Notes: generated by a model from the sequence alone, not told the origin. A DNA stretch of 64,000 bases from Paralichthys olivaceus (GCF_024713975.1 NC_091099.1:15047501-15111500); one strand, 5' to 3'. Shown: positions 27,050 to 39,559, counted from the first letter of the stretch. Translations and numbers: made by a program.

Positions 27050-27730
27050 TCTATATTTATTTTGTATCATGCAAATGTGTATGTACTCCATTGTTTTCTT
27101 ATCTAATTATGTTGCTTTTTGTTTTAATCAACTCGTCAGATTTTGTCGTTAAAGAGATGCTTGTGTATGAAAGAAACCATGTACAGTTCGGCTTGTGTGT
27201 GTGCGTGTGCATGTAATATGCATATTTGTATGAGCAGTGTTTGTGGATGTTTATGCTCAGTGTCAATATTGTTGTTTACTAAATGACGTGGTAAATATGT
27301 AGATCTTAGTGATTGAGTTTCTAAATCTGTGCCAGACTATGTGACACATATTCTGATATATAGCCAACTATTTTCATATCACTGTTTACAGCTATAGAAA
27401 ATAATATGTTTTCCATGCAGATAGCAGAAGTCCTCTTTGTGGTTGGTAACTGACAACCAGCAGTCGGTATTAATGTAAATAGTCTTGCTGTTTATAATCA
27501 GAATTCAGATGTCCCTGCAAGCTTGCACCAGAGATCATCCTGCATGAAGTCATTGTCAGTAATAATGAAATGCTGTCACACTAATGTTGCTTTTTGCAGC
27601 GTAAACTGCATTGACACAGAAATGCTTAAGAGCATATGCAAGAGAACATGTTGCTCTGCTATTAATTAAATGAAGATTCAACAGGGTTGTAAATATTTCG
27701 GGACACAGTGTTTAAAAAGAACATAATTAA

Positions 27731-27736
27731 AATAAA
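27731..27736 (+). terminator. eps8l2: Distal polyadenylation signal of eps8l2
   Basis: A second AATAAA lies about 795 bases after the stop, followed by a T-rich stretch with TTTTTTGTG. It would give a longer 3' UTR ending close to the opposing fads2 signal. Confidence 0.45.
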
Positions 27737-27833
27737 ACCTGGTAAATATTTCATATCACATCTTTTTTGTGCATAATTGATGTGTTTTTGGACATAATGG
27801 TGGCGGAGGCGGGGAGACGATAAACACAGTTTC

Positions 27834-27839
27834 TTTATT
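27834..27839 (-). terminator. fads2: Polyadenylation signal of fads2
   Basis: TTTATT on the plus strand is AATAAA on the minus strand, about 360 bases after the fads2 stop. It faces the distal eps8l2 signal about 100 bases away. Confidence 0.5.
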
Positions 27840-28198
27840 GTTGTATCAGAAGATAAGAAAAGAGTTGCAGCTGAAGAATTGTCAACAGTATCACATTATA
27901 GATAAAAGAAGAAAAAAACATCTGTATACATAACCCACAACCAGCTTCCATTATTGTATTTTAAACAGCACGAAACTGTTGCTGAATGATAGTGTAACAG
28001 TGAGATGAAAAGTATGAACATTATATAAATCCTGCACAGAATGTGAAATGTGAAACCAAGACTTAACTGTTACACCAATGGAAAGAAAACATTCCCACAC
28101 TTCACTGGATCATAAAACCAAACAGATACAATCAATTCATGATGCAGAAAAGGAGAAAACTGTATTCCTTTTCGGTGCAGTGTGGAGAACAGCATTTC

Positions 28199-31100
28199 TC
28201 ATTTATGGAGATATGCATCGAGCCAGAGGTCTCCTGAGTTTTTCAGTGACCTACAAAAATATGAGAAAACATCGGTTAATAAAAAGTCACGGATCAGGCA
28301 GTTGGCTCATCACTCTTCCATGTTCCACAGTAAATCTAGGAGCGTTGAAGGAATATTTATTTGGTGGAACAATTGATCATAAGATTTACGCATAGTTTTG
28401 CTACATTCTGCGACAAAGTATGTATCTCTCTGTTAGGAGCCTTGTCAGACTGAAGACACTTGTAACTCCCTTGGACATACCTGAAGACATCCCCGAGGCC
28501 TTGACACATAGTTTTCACCTGGTAAGGAATCCCATACTTCACACAGAGGGCACGGACCCGCTCAGCTACCAGGTGGTAGTTGTGGCGTGGCATCGTGGGA
28601 AACAGACTTCAGAGACAAAAGAAACAGAATGTGACTATGTTGTATCCCACTTTGTTTGAACGCACTTCACTATAATGAAGGTTGTTACACTAGTACAGAT
28701 GTCAAAGTACAAGGTCATCAGAATTCTTGTTTGGTCTTTTGTATTGAAGCATGCATGCAGAGGAAGGCAATAGCTGAAATATCAGTTCTGTATCACAAAG
28801 ACGTACAAATACAGTAAAAGTGAACTTCAGAAGGCTTTTCACAAAGAGTGAACATTTACATTACAACAAGTCACCCTTGAATGAAATACAGTGATCCAAA
28901 AGACAATGATCACGTTTTCAGGGACTTTAATTAGCTTTAAATGTTCAGTGTGTAGAACTTTGCATCATCTAGTGGTGAAGTTGCATGTTGGAGCTGAATT
29001 CACCTCACCCTATACAATGTTTGCACTGAGGAAAGCAATTAAATGATTTCATGCATATTTTCTGCACTAGTTCAAGTTCAAAGTTTTCTTCAGTGGGTTT
29101 CACTACGAAAGTGTTTTGTGGACTCAAACACCTGACATCCATCGGCATAGTGGTGAGTAGATGAGTGAATTTTCATTTTTGTGTGAACTATCCCTTTAAG
29201 CAGCAGGAGCTTCCAGAGATGTTTAATAGGACCTTCATGCTTTAGTGCAGGGGTCACCAAACTGAAACTGAGAGCTACTTCATGGGTACTGAGTCATACG
29301 AAGGGCTACCAGTTTGATACACTCTTCTGAAATAACAAATTTGCTCAGTTTGCCTTTAGTTATATATTATTATTAATGATAAATGATACTCATCTATATG
29401 AAGACATTGATCATGTTAATGATTTCTCACATTAATTATCAACAATGACTTAACAAGGTGGGAAACAGATAATATCAATATTCAACACATTTGACAGTAT
29501 AAAAAATAAATAATTAAATTTAATTAGAAACGCATATCAAATTTTAGACGCAGCTCACTGGTGAGTTGTGTTATTTTTAGAACAGGCCTGCGGGCGACTC
29601 ATTTGGTCCTCGGGGGCTACCTGGTGCCCGCGGGCACCGTGTTGGTGACCCCTGCTTTAGTGTTACTGTAGAATGGTTTCTAATCTAATGTTAGTGAGCA
29701 CAGTAAAGCTGACAATGCACTTTAGAAGATCTGTGTTTTTAATAAAGACATCACTTCTCAGCGATTTGACTCACTGATGCTCGATCTGAAAGTTGAGGTG
29801 TCCTGTGGACCAGTCGTTGAAGGCGGACTGCTCAATATTGCAGGTGGCTTGTAGCTGAGGAAGAATAGCAGGTGAAGGTGAAATGCAGATGAGACAAAAC
29901 AGTACAAATTTCACAGCAGTTAGAGGAGTCATAAATAAACCAGATACCTGCATTGTTAACCAGTCCTGGTGCCTCTCATGGTCGATGTCCATGGGCAGAT
30001 GATTCATCTGAGTCACCCACACAAACCAGTGACTCTCCAGACACCTTAATCATTTACAATAATCCAGTCACTGAATGATCTGTTACAGCATGTGTTTAAG
30101 ACATGATGTAAAACTGTCTATCACCTCATATATATATTTAAATAGGGTGTGTGTGTGGTTCCGTGTAAAGAAAAGATAATTATGTTAGATTTTGAAAGGC
30201 ATACAGTATATTTTAAGTATATGGAATGTGTTGAGACTAGTGTTTCCTGTTGTTTTATTGTAACTGATATTTATAGGGTAACACTTCCAATCACATTTTG
30301 GTAACTCAAGGCTTATTTAACAAACAGTGTGTAAGCATTGGAGACAAAAGTTTAAATTGAGGAATTCACTCTTTCACTAATCACGTTAAAAACATCACAG
30401 ACAGTGGTTCTCAAAAGTTTCAAGTTGTATCCTTCCAGATCTTTTACCTGACAAAGCTGATGAGCGCCATTGAGCCAAACAGGCCGTACAGGGGAATGTA
30501 ACAGCAGAAGTAGCGTAGATAGTACGACATGCACCAAACCAGATCCTTCACAGGACAAGCATGTTAATATGATTTATATAAAATCATTTACATTAAATCA
30601 TGACAACTTAACTCTTTCCTTACACATGTCATTTTCCATCTGCAGTGTTTTAGTGAAGTATTCAACAATTTAATTATTTTCAACATTGTTTAAAAACCCT
30701 ACATTTAGCCCCTTAAATACACTGTAAAAAATGGATGTAGCTTCTACAGTGACATTTTACAAGAACTTATTGTTCTGTTGTTTTAGAAAGTTTAAATGTA
30801 TATCACAATGCATCATGGATATAAATGATAATTATAGCCATAAAAATGACAGTAAAAAATTGTTAAAGTCCAGATGACGCACTAGGTGGTTTTCAGCAAA
30901 GTTCACTGAATCTGTTGAATCTTACTGAGAATACTAAAAATGATAATTTTGTGTGTTTTGGGCTATGTTTGTCTTTTCAAGGTGCAGTTGTTGGAAAACT
31001 CTGTGTTTCGTTGGCATCAACCCAGCCAGTGGCCCCATGGCCGCATAGTTGCTCAGCCAATAGAAGTGGGAAGATGCACAACATGATACTACAAAGTCCA

Positions 31101-34100
31101 CTCATTGGGTAGAACATTGGTTTATTTGGGCGCCTGATAATTATCCTGTGCCATTTTCAGACAGGACCTGTGGGTAAAGTCCAGAGAATTTGGCCCTGAC
31201 TTTTCCTGCAGTTTGCCATTCACACATGCACAATTTAGCGGGAGGTTCTCTGCACAACAGCAACAAATCCTTCACATTATTCAGACGAAAGGTTGAGCCG
31301 GCTGAGGCAGGAAGTGACGTATTAACTCCACTGTGGTGATCACATAGTCATGTTTACAGCACCTCGACACCGGCGTCAGCTCTTATCACCAGACATCTTC
31401 GTCTGTGTCTTCTATGTGTGTCACCGCTTTTTGTTTGCATCTGTTGCCTGATTGTAGGTTGGGCCTGTGATATGCTAAACACAATGTTTTGTTTTATACT
31501 GTTTTTTGCTTTTGATTCATTGATTTGATAATTTTTTGTATCTTATCTAGCACAACCTGCAGTTTTTTTATTTTAATTAATTTTAATCTGATTTATCATT
31601 TCAGATTTTTCATTAGCATTAACCTAAGCAGTGGCAGCAAGACTGAATAATTGGTCAGCCAAAGAAGTGGGGGCGTTGCAGAAGAAGAACAACTCAGGGA
31701 GTTCTCATGTTTGTCTTTACTCTGGGGGTTGAATTTTGGATCGGCAGCAGTAATTAACAGCATGCCTGACTTCATTCATGACACTTCACAACAAAATGTA
31801 AAAAACTAAAACAAACTGTAACTTGTACTAGTTATTGACAGCTAATTACTGGAAACTCCAGCTGCTATAGTTGACCTCTGTAATTTGATTAGAACACATA
31901 CAGATAATGTTAGGGGACAATTAATTGTTGGTTTTGTTTAAAAACAATAAATTGCTGTAATATATATAAACACTTGTGTAAATACTGTCCTGTAATACAA
32001 GCTATTTTACAAAGTATAACTTTTTCCAAGTACTTACTGTAAATTCTACAGTCATTTTTTACAGTGTATATGGATGTAAATATTGCTATACTACTCCAAA
32101 GACAGGATCTTACCACCCAGTCATGGCGGGAGAGCATGGTGCGAATTTGCTGAATGTGGAAATAAACCGGAATGAGCAGTGGCGGTCCCACTAAATGAGA
32201 AACAGATAATCATTCCTGTAAATCGTTCATGGTTTCGTTCATTTTAAATGACTCGAATGAAAAAACGTACCAAGAAAGAAGTACTGGTGTTGGTGATGAT
32301 AGGGCATACGTTTGATCTTTTTTATACCGTACTGTAACAGAGGAACACACAGTTAACACACAGGTAACCAGCAGATTAAATACTGGACCATTACTGGATT
32401 CAAACAACTGATACAAGACAAAAGAAACGTCATCGTGCTACTAACCTCCACCGGTTGAGTGGCACCAATTACAAAGAAGTTCAACATGTTGACATCAGGG
32501 TCTTTTCTGAAGATGTTGGGTTTTGCGTGATGCTGGAAATGTCGATGATTCCACCAGTTGGCAGAAAATCCCTAAGAGAACAAACTTTTAATATCTTTGT
32601 TAAAACAAAATTACAAAACGGACAATATGATGAAGAACATCAATCAACCTTTAAATGGCCGATGACAAACTTGTGCAACAAGTGATTCCAGCTGGACTTC
32701 TTGAAGACAGACAGGTGTCCACAGTCATGCTGCAGCCAGCCAGCCTGTGACTACATGAAAAGAAGACAAGCGTTTATAAGGTTCTTTTGCTGCAGAGGTG
32801 GACGTCATTGGGAACATTTAGACCGAGAGATGATAATGATGATGATGTTCCAGTCACCTGAGCAACTGCCATCATGACTGCACAGAGACACGTCAATATC
32901 CAGTTAGTTCCCCAGTGCCATATCATGAGCCAGGCGAGGGATTCCAGCAGCATGATGTGACCCAGCTGGAGGCAGAAGAACAAGGGCTGGGCTCGAAACA
33001 GACCCTCGCTCTCTGCCTGAACACGTAAAGTGCGGAAATCCTGTATGAGTGCTGCCTGAAAAAAAAAAAGAAAAAAGAAGTACGTTTGTAAAAGTTTCTG
33101 AATTAAGTAGAACAATCTGAGTTCAGACTGCAGCCAATGGATGGGGCTCACATTTTTGTTGTGGTCCTGGCTGGGCTCTGTTGCAGCCAGTTCTCCAATC
33201 AGCAGGGGCTTCAGAAACTTTTGCACAAACTTAAGATCGGGATGAAAAGCAATGAATGCCTCCTGGAAAAGATGAAAGATGGAGAGAATCCTGTGTGTCA
33301 TGCAGTGAATGAGAAGCGGCATTTCACTACTGACGTTTATGAGCACCACAACCTCAAAAATATAGAATAACCCCTATTATCTTTTATCACAAATAACACA
33401 CTCATTGTAGCTTTCTCATGTTATTCCTTTTTGAAGCTCGAGTGATGAAACTTCCAAACTACCTCACCTCTCATTTAAAACTGGTCTCTACAGCACATGA
33501 TCCAGTAACTACAGCAACTTAGATATCCCCAAACGTTTGCACGTAAAGAGAAAAAAGTCTAACATTCCCCTTGGTGATATTTAATGTATTTTATATTATC
33601 ACAACTTTTTCACAACTCTTGTTATTGTTTTTATTCAAATAATCTCTATGGCTGTGGATCAATCAGGGCAAACTGTGGACCACAGAAGCTACTCATCCCC
33701 AGCCTGGGCGAGGGTGTGTGATGTAAAAAGACCTGAAACACCCGATCATCCATGTTACATCACTGATGATCGAGAGATACCGTTACATCACTTTTTCATG
33801 TTCATGTATTTATTTGCTGATTGTGAAAAAGAAAAAGGAATTGAAAATCTCAATGAGTCTGACCAAAGATTAAAAATGTTTTAAGAAAATAACCAGCATA
33901 CCGTGGCGTCCTGTCCAGCGTAGTGGCTGATGACACGAAACCCTCCTGGATGTCTTTTGGCCCACTGTGTGGTGTTGTAAACTTTTCGATCTATGACCAG
34001 CCACAGGTCGTTCCTGCTGCTGTGGCTCTGCACCTCCTCCCAGGTGTAGAGACGTCCAGCTCTCCCTGGCTCCCCTGGCTCCTTCAGCTGGCCTCCACCA

Positions 34101-34105
34101 CCCAT
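28199..34105 (-). CDS. fads2: Fatty acid desaturase 2 (Fads2), front-end acyl-CoA desaturase, complete in 12 coding exons
   Basis: Coding exons (minus): 34105-33902, 33262-33152, 33055-32858, 32750-32649, 32571-32446, 32331-32271, 32190-32114, 30545-30448, 30044-29948, 29854-29775, 28606-28481, 28250-28199. They join in frame to 443 aa, the usual fish Fads2 length. Fads2 inserts a double bond between an existing one and the carboxyl end of C18-C24 fatty acids (Δ6, in some fish also Δ5, Δ8 or Δ4) in the ER membrane, using electrons from its fused cytochrome b5. Visible: cytochrome b5 domain with HPGG (52-55); histidine boxes HDCGH (179-183), HFQHH (216-220) and QIEHH (381-385, completed across a splice); C-terminus DAYLHK. 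The start MGGGGQ matches fish orthologues; an in-frame ATG about 20 codons upstream is unlikely. Odd residues: Cys180, Phe207, Ser374-Thr375 at positions otherwise strongly conserved. Confidence 0.95.
28938..29030. repeat. Truncated family B MITE fragment in fads2 intron
   Basis: AATGTTCAGTGTGTAGAACT followed by a CATCTAGTGGTGAAGTTGCA block matches the terminal part of the element at 26172-26548 and related fish repeats. Only one end is present. Confidence 0.5.
29090..29202 (+). repeat. Fragment of interspersed repeat family C in fads2 intron
   Basis: It carries CATCGGCATAGTGGTGAGTA, GAATTTTCATTTTTG and GTGAACTATCCCTTTAA, the 3' end of a repeat whose longer copy lies at 35650-35880. Confidence 0.5.
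29248..29654. mobile_element. Non-autonomous hAT element with perfect 8-bp target-site duplication
   Basis: The element starts CAGGGGTCACCAAAC and ends GTTGGTGACCCCTG, an inverted repeat typical of hAT transposons. It is flanked on both sides by CTTTAGTG (29240-29247 and 29655-29662), an exact 8-bp target duplication as hAT transposases make. The 407-bp body has no transposase frame. It sits in fads2 intron 10 between the exons at 29775 and 28606. Confidence 0.88.
30720..32066. mobile_element. 1.35-kb inverted-repeat element filling fads2 intron 7
   Basis: The left end CACTGTAAAAAATGG and the right end CATTTTTTACAGTG are near-perfect mirror images, and similarity continues inward (TTCTACAGT and AATTCTACAGT blocks). 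Flanking bases suggest TA or ATA duplication. The element takes up about 86% of the intron and ends 48 bases from the donor of exon 7. No transposase is visible, so it is a non-autonomous DNA transposon of uncertain superfamily, or two nested elements. Confidence 0.6.
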
Positions 34106-34779
34106 CTCCACTGCTGCTGTCTCAGCTGATCCAACTGCACACTGAGGGGCCACTGAGCCTCGCAATCTGACACCTGGATGTAAAGACAGGTCTGTTTAAC
34201 ACACCCCTGGTTTTGGACCTGTTGCTCTTTGCTTTGATCCTGATTGAGAAACGGGTTAGGCAAGATAGAGAGCAGTGCAACATCAACACTAATAATTCAT
34301 GATGAAATCCGACAACCAGGAGGCTCGTGGTGTGGCACAGAATCACGTGTCTGCATCGACATGAAACATTAACACACATGTCAAGAACACATCTCTGAAT
34401 TAAAATATGTATTTAGGCTTTGATCTGCGTCGTCAGGGGGCGCGTGTTTTTCTAATAGCGCATATATGTAGAAGCAATTCATCATAACATGTGGACAACA
34501 GACAGAAATGAGAGCACAGACGGTCTGTGGAAGAGCGTGTGTCGCCTGTGCACTGAATGGTCGCGGATAACGGGTGGCAGGCTGTGTGGGCACCACAGGC
34601 CCACTACACCAACATGACACATATTTCACACTCACACTCCCCAGGTTGTGGCTACTCTCCCCGGCTCTCTGTCACGTCCGCAGCCCGGATAACTTTATTT
34701 CCTCCAGATCCGTTCAGCTCCATTTTGGATAACGAGCAGCCCGCAAACCATCCTCTGCCTCCACTGACGTGCTGAGAGA

Positions 34780-35045
34780 CACATTTTCTCTTTCAGTGTA
34801 AATTCCAGACGGATCATTCGAGCGTCTCTGGTCCAATCGGCGCTCAGAACATCCTGGACACACGCGCTCATGTGCGCTGGGCTGGATGAGCTGCTGCTGG
34901 TTCACTGAGACCGAGCTGAGGGGGGAGACGGTGGTCGTGTCTGACATGAACCCCCTTTACAGTTAGATACAACAAATACACTCATGTCAGACACTACTGA
35001 GCAACATCACTACAATATATAACACAATCCAACACCCAATCAGAG
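34780..35045 (-). promoter_or_regulatory. fads2: Candidate fads2 promoter region with CCAAT boxes
   Basis: Upstream of the fads2 start there are two CCAAT motifs (34833-34837 and 35036-35040, the latter CCAATCAG). In the minus direction a TATATA-like run (about 35012-35020) follows the second at about 20 bases. NF-Y sites are known in vertebrate FADS2 promoters beside a sterol-response element, which I could not identify with confidence. The start site is not determined, and a non-coding first exon is possible. Confidence 0.3.
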
Positions 35046-35184
35046 AGGATCTTTTCATTTGATCTTTGTGTAGAGCGTTCAAAGGAGGAGCTAACATTCA
35101 CCCCTATGAGACGAATATACGTGTGTATATTTTTAAGTGCAATTGTAACTGGAGCACATTTTTTAAAGAAATATCCATTCTTAA

Positions 35185-35425
35185 AAATATTTATATACAT
35201 ATATACTCTAAAGTGTATATAAGATATATATACTGAATATAGTATGTGTTTTTTATATATAGATTAGCATCGTACTAGCCTCTCTCTCTATTTGTGTATG
35301 TATATACACTATGTGTATAAATATATATATATATATATACACACACTGTAGTTACATAACAATGCAATATATGATATCAATATGCTGACATTATATATTG
35401 TATTGTTATATATATATATATACAA
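35185..35425. repeat. TA-rich simple sequence with (AT)n tracts
   Basis: Alternating TATATA runs, the longest at about 35320-35340 and 35405-35422, are separated by GTGTAT and ACACAC patches. Confidence 0.75.
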
Positions 35426-35649
35426 AACAATTTATTTTATAACAAATATGACAATCTACAATTTTTAATGATCATAAGTAATTTAAAATGTGCATTCATT
35501 TGCAATGGTCATAAATACATCTAATACATGCAGTGAAATAGAACTTAAGAGATCATTGTTTCATTAAAATTGATCATTGTTTTTTAAAATGTTTTTAAAA
35601 ATAAACCTGTTAACTTATCACATTTGTTTGCAAAGATATCAGAGGACAT

Positions 35650-35880
35650 TTAGGCTAAAACCATGGTGTAAATGATGCCATTTCGGGTCAAATTTGAATG
35701 TTGGGGTTTACCATTTACTTCAGTTGTTTGGATTAAATTGGATTTGGCTGCAACACTGTTTACCCCTGAAACTCCAAAAATGTTTTGGAAACACTTCACC
35801 CACCCCTCCATCAGCAGCATAGTGGTGTGTAGATAATGAATTTTCATTTTTGGTTGAACTATGCCTTCTAGAATAATTGT
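35650..35880 (+). repeat. Interspersed repeat family C, longer copy
   Basis: Blocks GGGGTTTACCATTTACTTCA, GGCTGCAACACTGTTTACCC, TGTTTTGGAAACACTTCACC and GAATTTTCATTTTTGGTTGA follow in the order seen in a frequent percomorph repeat. The last block also occurs at 29130-29200. Class not assigned. Confidence 0.55.
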
Positions 35881-37683
35881 TGTATTTACTTATATTTTTC
35901 AAGTTGAAGTAAGATCAACATGTCAGATTTGATGGTAAAGTGATAATGGCATCTTGTTCAATGTGCAAACGAGGCAACCAGGCAAAACAATTATATACTA
36001 ATATACATAATATATTCTGTAAATTGACTTCAGTAGGTTTTTTGCACATGCAACATGCATAGTTTGTACAAAAAGATCAAATCAGCTAAATATATTTCAG
36101 TAGACTTCATGGTCCAATTTTAGCATATTTAATATTAAATAATGAGTTTAAGTGAGAGTGAGTACCAGGTATAGCAAATGTTTGAGCATCAGAACAGTCA
36201 GCATCTTCATACAATGTTACTTGAATCTATAGCACTAAATATTAATGTTATAACTAACACAGACCAATCATATGCCATGCCATTGTGTTCCAGTTGGTGC
36301 TATCTTAAAATTGGACGATTCATAAACATTATCTTATGAAAATGGTATTTTGTAGTTCCTAATTCCACCAGCATGTGGTGCAGACCTGTTAGTTTTATCA
36401 GAGATCTTTTCTGTTCTTCTTACAGCCGGAGAATAAAACATCTCCACAATCTTGTTTTGCCTCTGCATTCATCCAAAAATGCAACAGAATAATATAATCA
36501 AAAAAGTGATGTGATATTATAAATAATTTGCTTGTTGTATGTGGTGATAAATGATCATTACAGTCAACTGCAACACGTGCAGACCTCCAAACAACTAGTA
36601 ACAAAGTCTATCTTTAAACAAAATGCACATATATTAGCACATTTATAAAAAAATCTGTCAGCAAATTGCTATACTACAAATTGGGTATATATTCTGATCA
36701 AAAGTGATTATGTTGCTGGTGTGAGTACACATGTTCCCACCCAAAAACTACACTGACATTATTGTCTACAATGATCTTTTTCATGAGAATGAGACATGTA
36801 AAACACAAGATGCCAACCTTTCTTATTGTGTGGGATAATTTGGGCTTTCACCACAAAAATGTTACCAGAAAACGGCTTGCTGTCCACCGGAGGATAATAA
36901 TAGTTGTCCTTCCACTATATTATCTGTTCCTCCAGTTGAGGTATTTGTTTCTGCTCTTTGTTTCTGGAAGGTGTGCCTCTGCTTGAATGCTGTTTATGAA
37001 AACATGGTTGGATGGTTGTGGCTTAAGATTTAATTGCCCTTTGCATCATGTGGGAAAACGTGATGCTAGACTGACAGGATCCACAGGATATCCAGTGAGG
37101 TGTTGATTCTTTAGTTTAGCCATAGTTTTTTTTTGTGTAAAGCACTTTGCATGCTTGTTTAAAAAAGTGCAATACAAATAAAGTAATTTTTATCATTAGA
37201 ACTCTGGCTTAACTATGCGCAAATAAAGAAACATTTTCACGGTCCGCTGCAATACTGACATAACAAGTCAAATAAGTTTGTTTTTATATGTCCCCACTTC
37301 TTCCCACTATCCACAAATGAAGCCAAAATCTACGGCATACAAACACAAGCATCTTGTACATTTGGAGCCAGAGTCTGCACAGTAGAGGTCAGGGGATGGA
37401 GTCACATGCTTGACCAATTGTGACGTTTCACCTCGCATCAAATAACTACTTCAGACAGAATTTACTGGAAAAATGAACACAACAAACATCAACAACCACC
37501 TAAAATGTCAGAAACCATCTTGAGAAAAATGTATTTGTCTTGAACTTTGACCTTTAAGTTTTGTGTCCCATCAATTAACTTGGAGGAGGCAGGGATCTAT
37601 GATATCTGGATTATGCAGTGCTCTCTCTGCAGTAAACATATTCCTACTCCTCAGCAGTCTCCTCAAGTCACCCCGAGGACTTT

Positions 37684-37711
37684 GTCTGTCTGTCTGTCTG
37701 TCTGTCTGGCT
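37684..37711. repeat. (TGTC)n microsatellite
   Basis: Six to seven tandem TGTC units within non-coding sequence. Confidence 0.8.
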
Positions 37712-39482
37712 GTCTGATGCTCATTGTGTCATTTCAGGGTCGTTTCATTGCGATGCAGAAATGTGCAAATCAGCTGTTTTGCTCCTCAGCATATCAGACA
37801 GGATTATCCTCAAGCAGTGAGTGGCCTGTCTCTCCATTTGTCCGCCTCCTCTGCCACACTTCATCAGTCTGACACACAAGCGCTGCACATCTGACCCCAG
37901 AAGCTTTTCCAGGCTTTGTCCAGTATCACATCCAACAAAACACACTGTCAATCAGAAAACCTGCCTTCTATCAAGTGTTTAATAAAGCCCTCGAGTACAG
38001 TGCTGAAGTAGAAAATAGTAGTAATACCAGTTTTATAGTGTTGACATGTTAGTAAAGCAGTAAATTTAAAAGAGACATTTTAATAGAGACATTTTGCTGC
38101 TGCTACTTTACAGTGAGGAAAGAAGTATAGTTTGCTTAAGTAAACACACTAATCAGAATTTTAAAATATTGCATTACAAGTAAAGGCCCTCCTTTCAAAC
38201 TTTTATAAAAGAAAAACTACAGAGGTATTATCAGCAAAGTAGATCCACAAAAGTACACATTGTATATTATATGGTTATTGTGTTATTTAATATCATTGTT
38301 TTGCATTATTTTTGGATGACTATTATTGATGCATTTCTGTGTGAGTAGTATTTTAAGAGCATATTTTTGATTCTTTTATATACAGTTTAAGAGCATATCT
38401 ATGTACCATTTTGTGTTGTATTTATCCATCTGTCTGTCTAAGCTATGCAAGAAAGGATACCATGTTAAATAGTGTCCAACATACCTAACAAACATACTGC
38501 AGTAAATCATTTAAAATCAATATTGACTAGGTTATTTTAAAAAGTATAAAATTCCACAACAAGACTAGATAAGTCATGAAACATCTGTGTATATGACAAA
38601 ATAAAGCATCAATAATGTTAAACCAAAGTCGTCTGGTTCTTGTGTCAGGTAAGAACACTGTGAGTGCTGGCAGCCGTTTACATGTTATTTTTGTGTCTGT
38701 TCTGTGTCAGAGCAGTAAAGTTACATGAAGGCTGTCGTCAAAGCTTTTTAATTTGTCTATAAAAACCTGCTGAAGCTAATGTCACTAGCTGCAGTGTTTG
38801 ATACAAACCAGTGCTGGACGACCATCTTTGGAAGTCTAGGAGTTTTTAACAGTCTACATGTGTCATTGTATGATTATATATTTACAGCAGTGGTAGAATA
38901 ATGCGGATTCCTTAACTAACATAAAGTATAAGCAACAATACCTCAGTGTAAAAATTTGCGAGGTGTATAGTTTTGATGTTAGCTGGTCAAAATAAATAAC
39001 AGTACAAGGATGGGAGCAAAACAATAAAAAAATAAAATAAAATACTTTCTTCAAGTATATGCAATTTACATAGCCTATAATGAAATATGTGTGCATATTG
39101 AGAGTATTGTGGCAATTTTTCTTTCTGTGTTGCATTTCTATATTCAAACAAATGGGACTCTAGTCTTCAAGTTTGTTGTCAAGACTGCCAATATCCCATC
39201 CTATAGATTATATATGCCATATCCTATAACCTTATATCCTAACTAATGTATAACCTGTTTGCTATATAATCAAGTTACATTTGTTATTGGGAAACCTTCC
39301 ATTGTATTTAGAGTTCAATCTAATATATAGTGCATCATAAATCAGTTGCAATGTTTTATATTCAAATATATATAGATATTCAGTATATATAAAAAGGTTC
39401 AATCTGCAAAGTGTGTTATGTTCAACAAAGTTCTCTAAATAAAAAGCAACTTCAACAAAAGATAACTTCTAAAACACACACT

Positions 39483-39487
<5 letters not shown>

Positions 39488-39547
<60 letters not shown>
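39488..39547. repeat. (CA)n microsatellite
   Basis: About 29 uninterrupted CA units followed by imperfect CACG and CATG units, roughly 0.85 kb upstream of lrrc10b. Confidence 0.92.

Positions 39548-39559
<12 letters not shown>

Noticed and set aside
32774-33349. 191-residue continuous frame on minus in fads2
   Set aside because: It joins fads2 exons 2 and 3 through the short intron, which has good splice signals and interrupts the homology.
34430-34450. Third CTCF-like site (CAGGGGGCGC)
   Set aside because: Only the right half of the core fits; the CCA half is missing.
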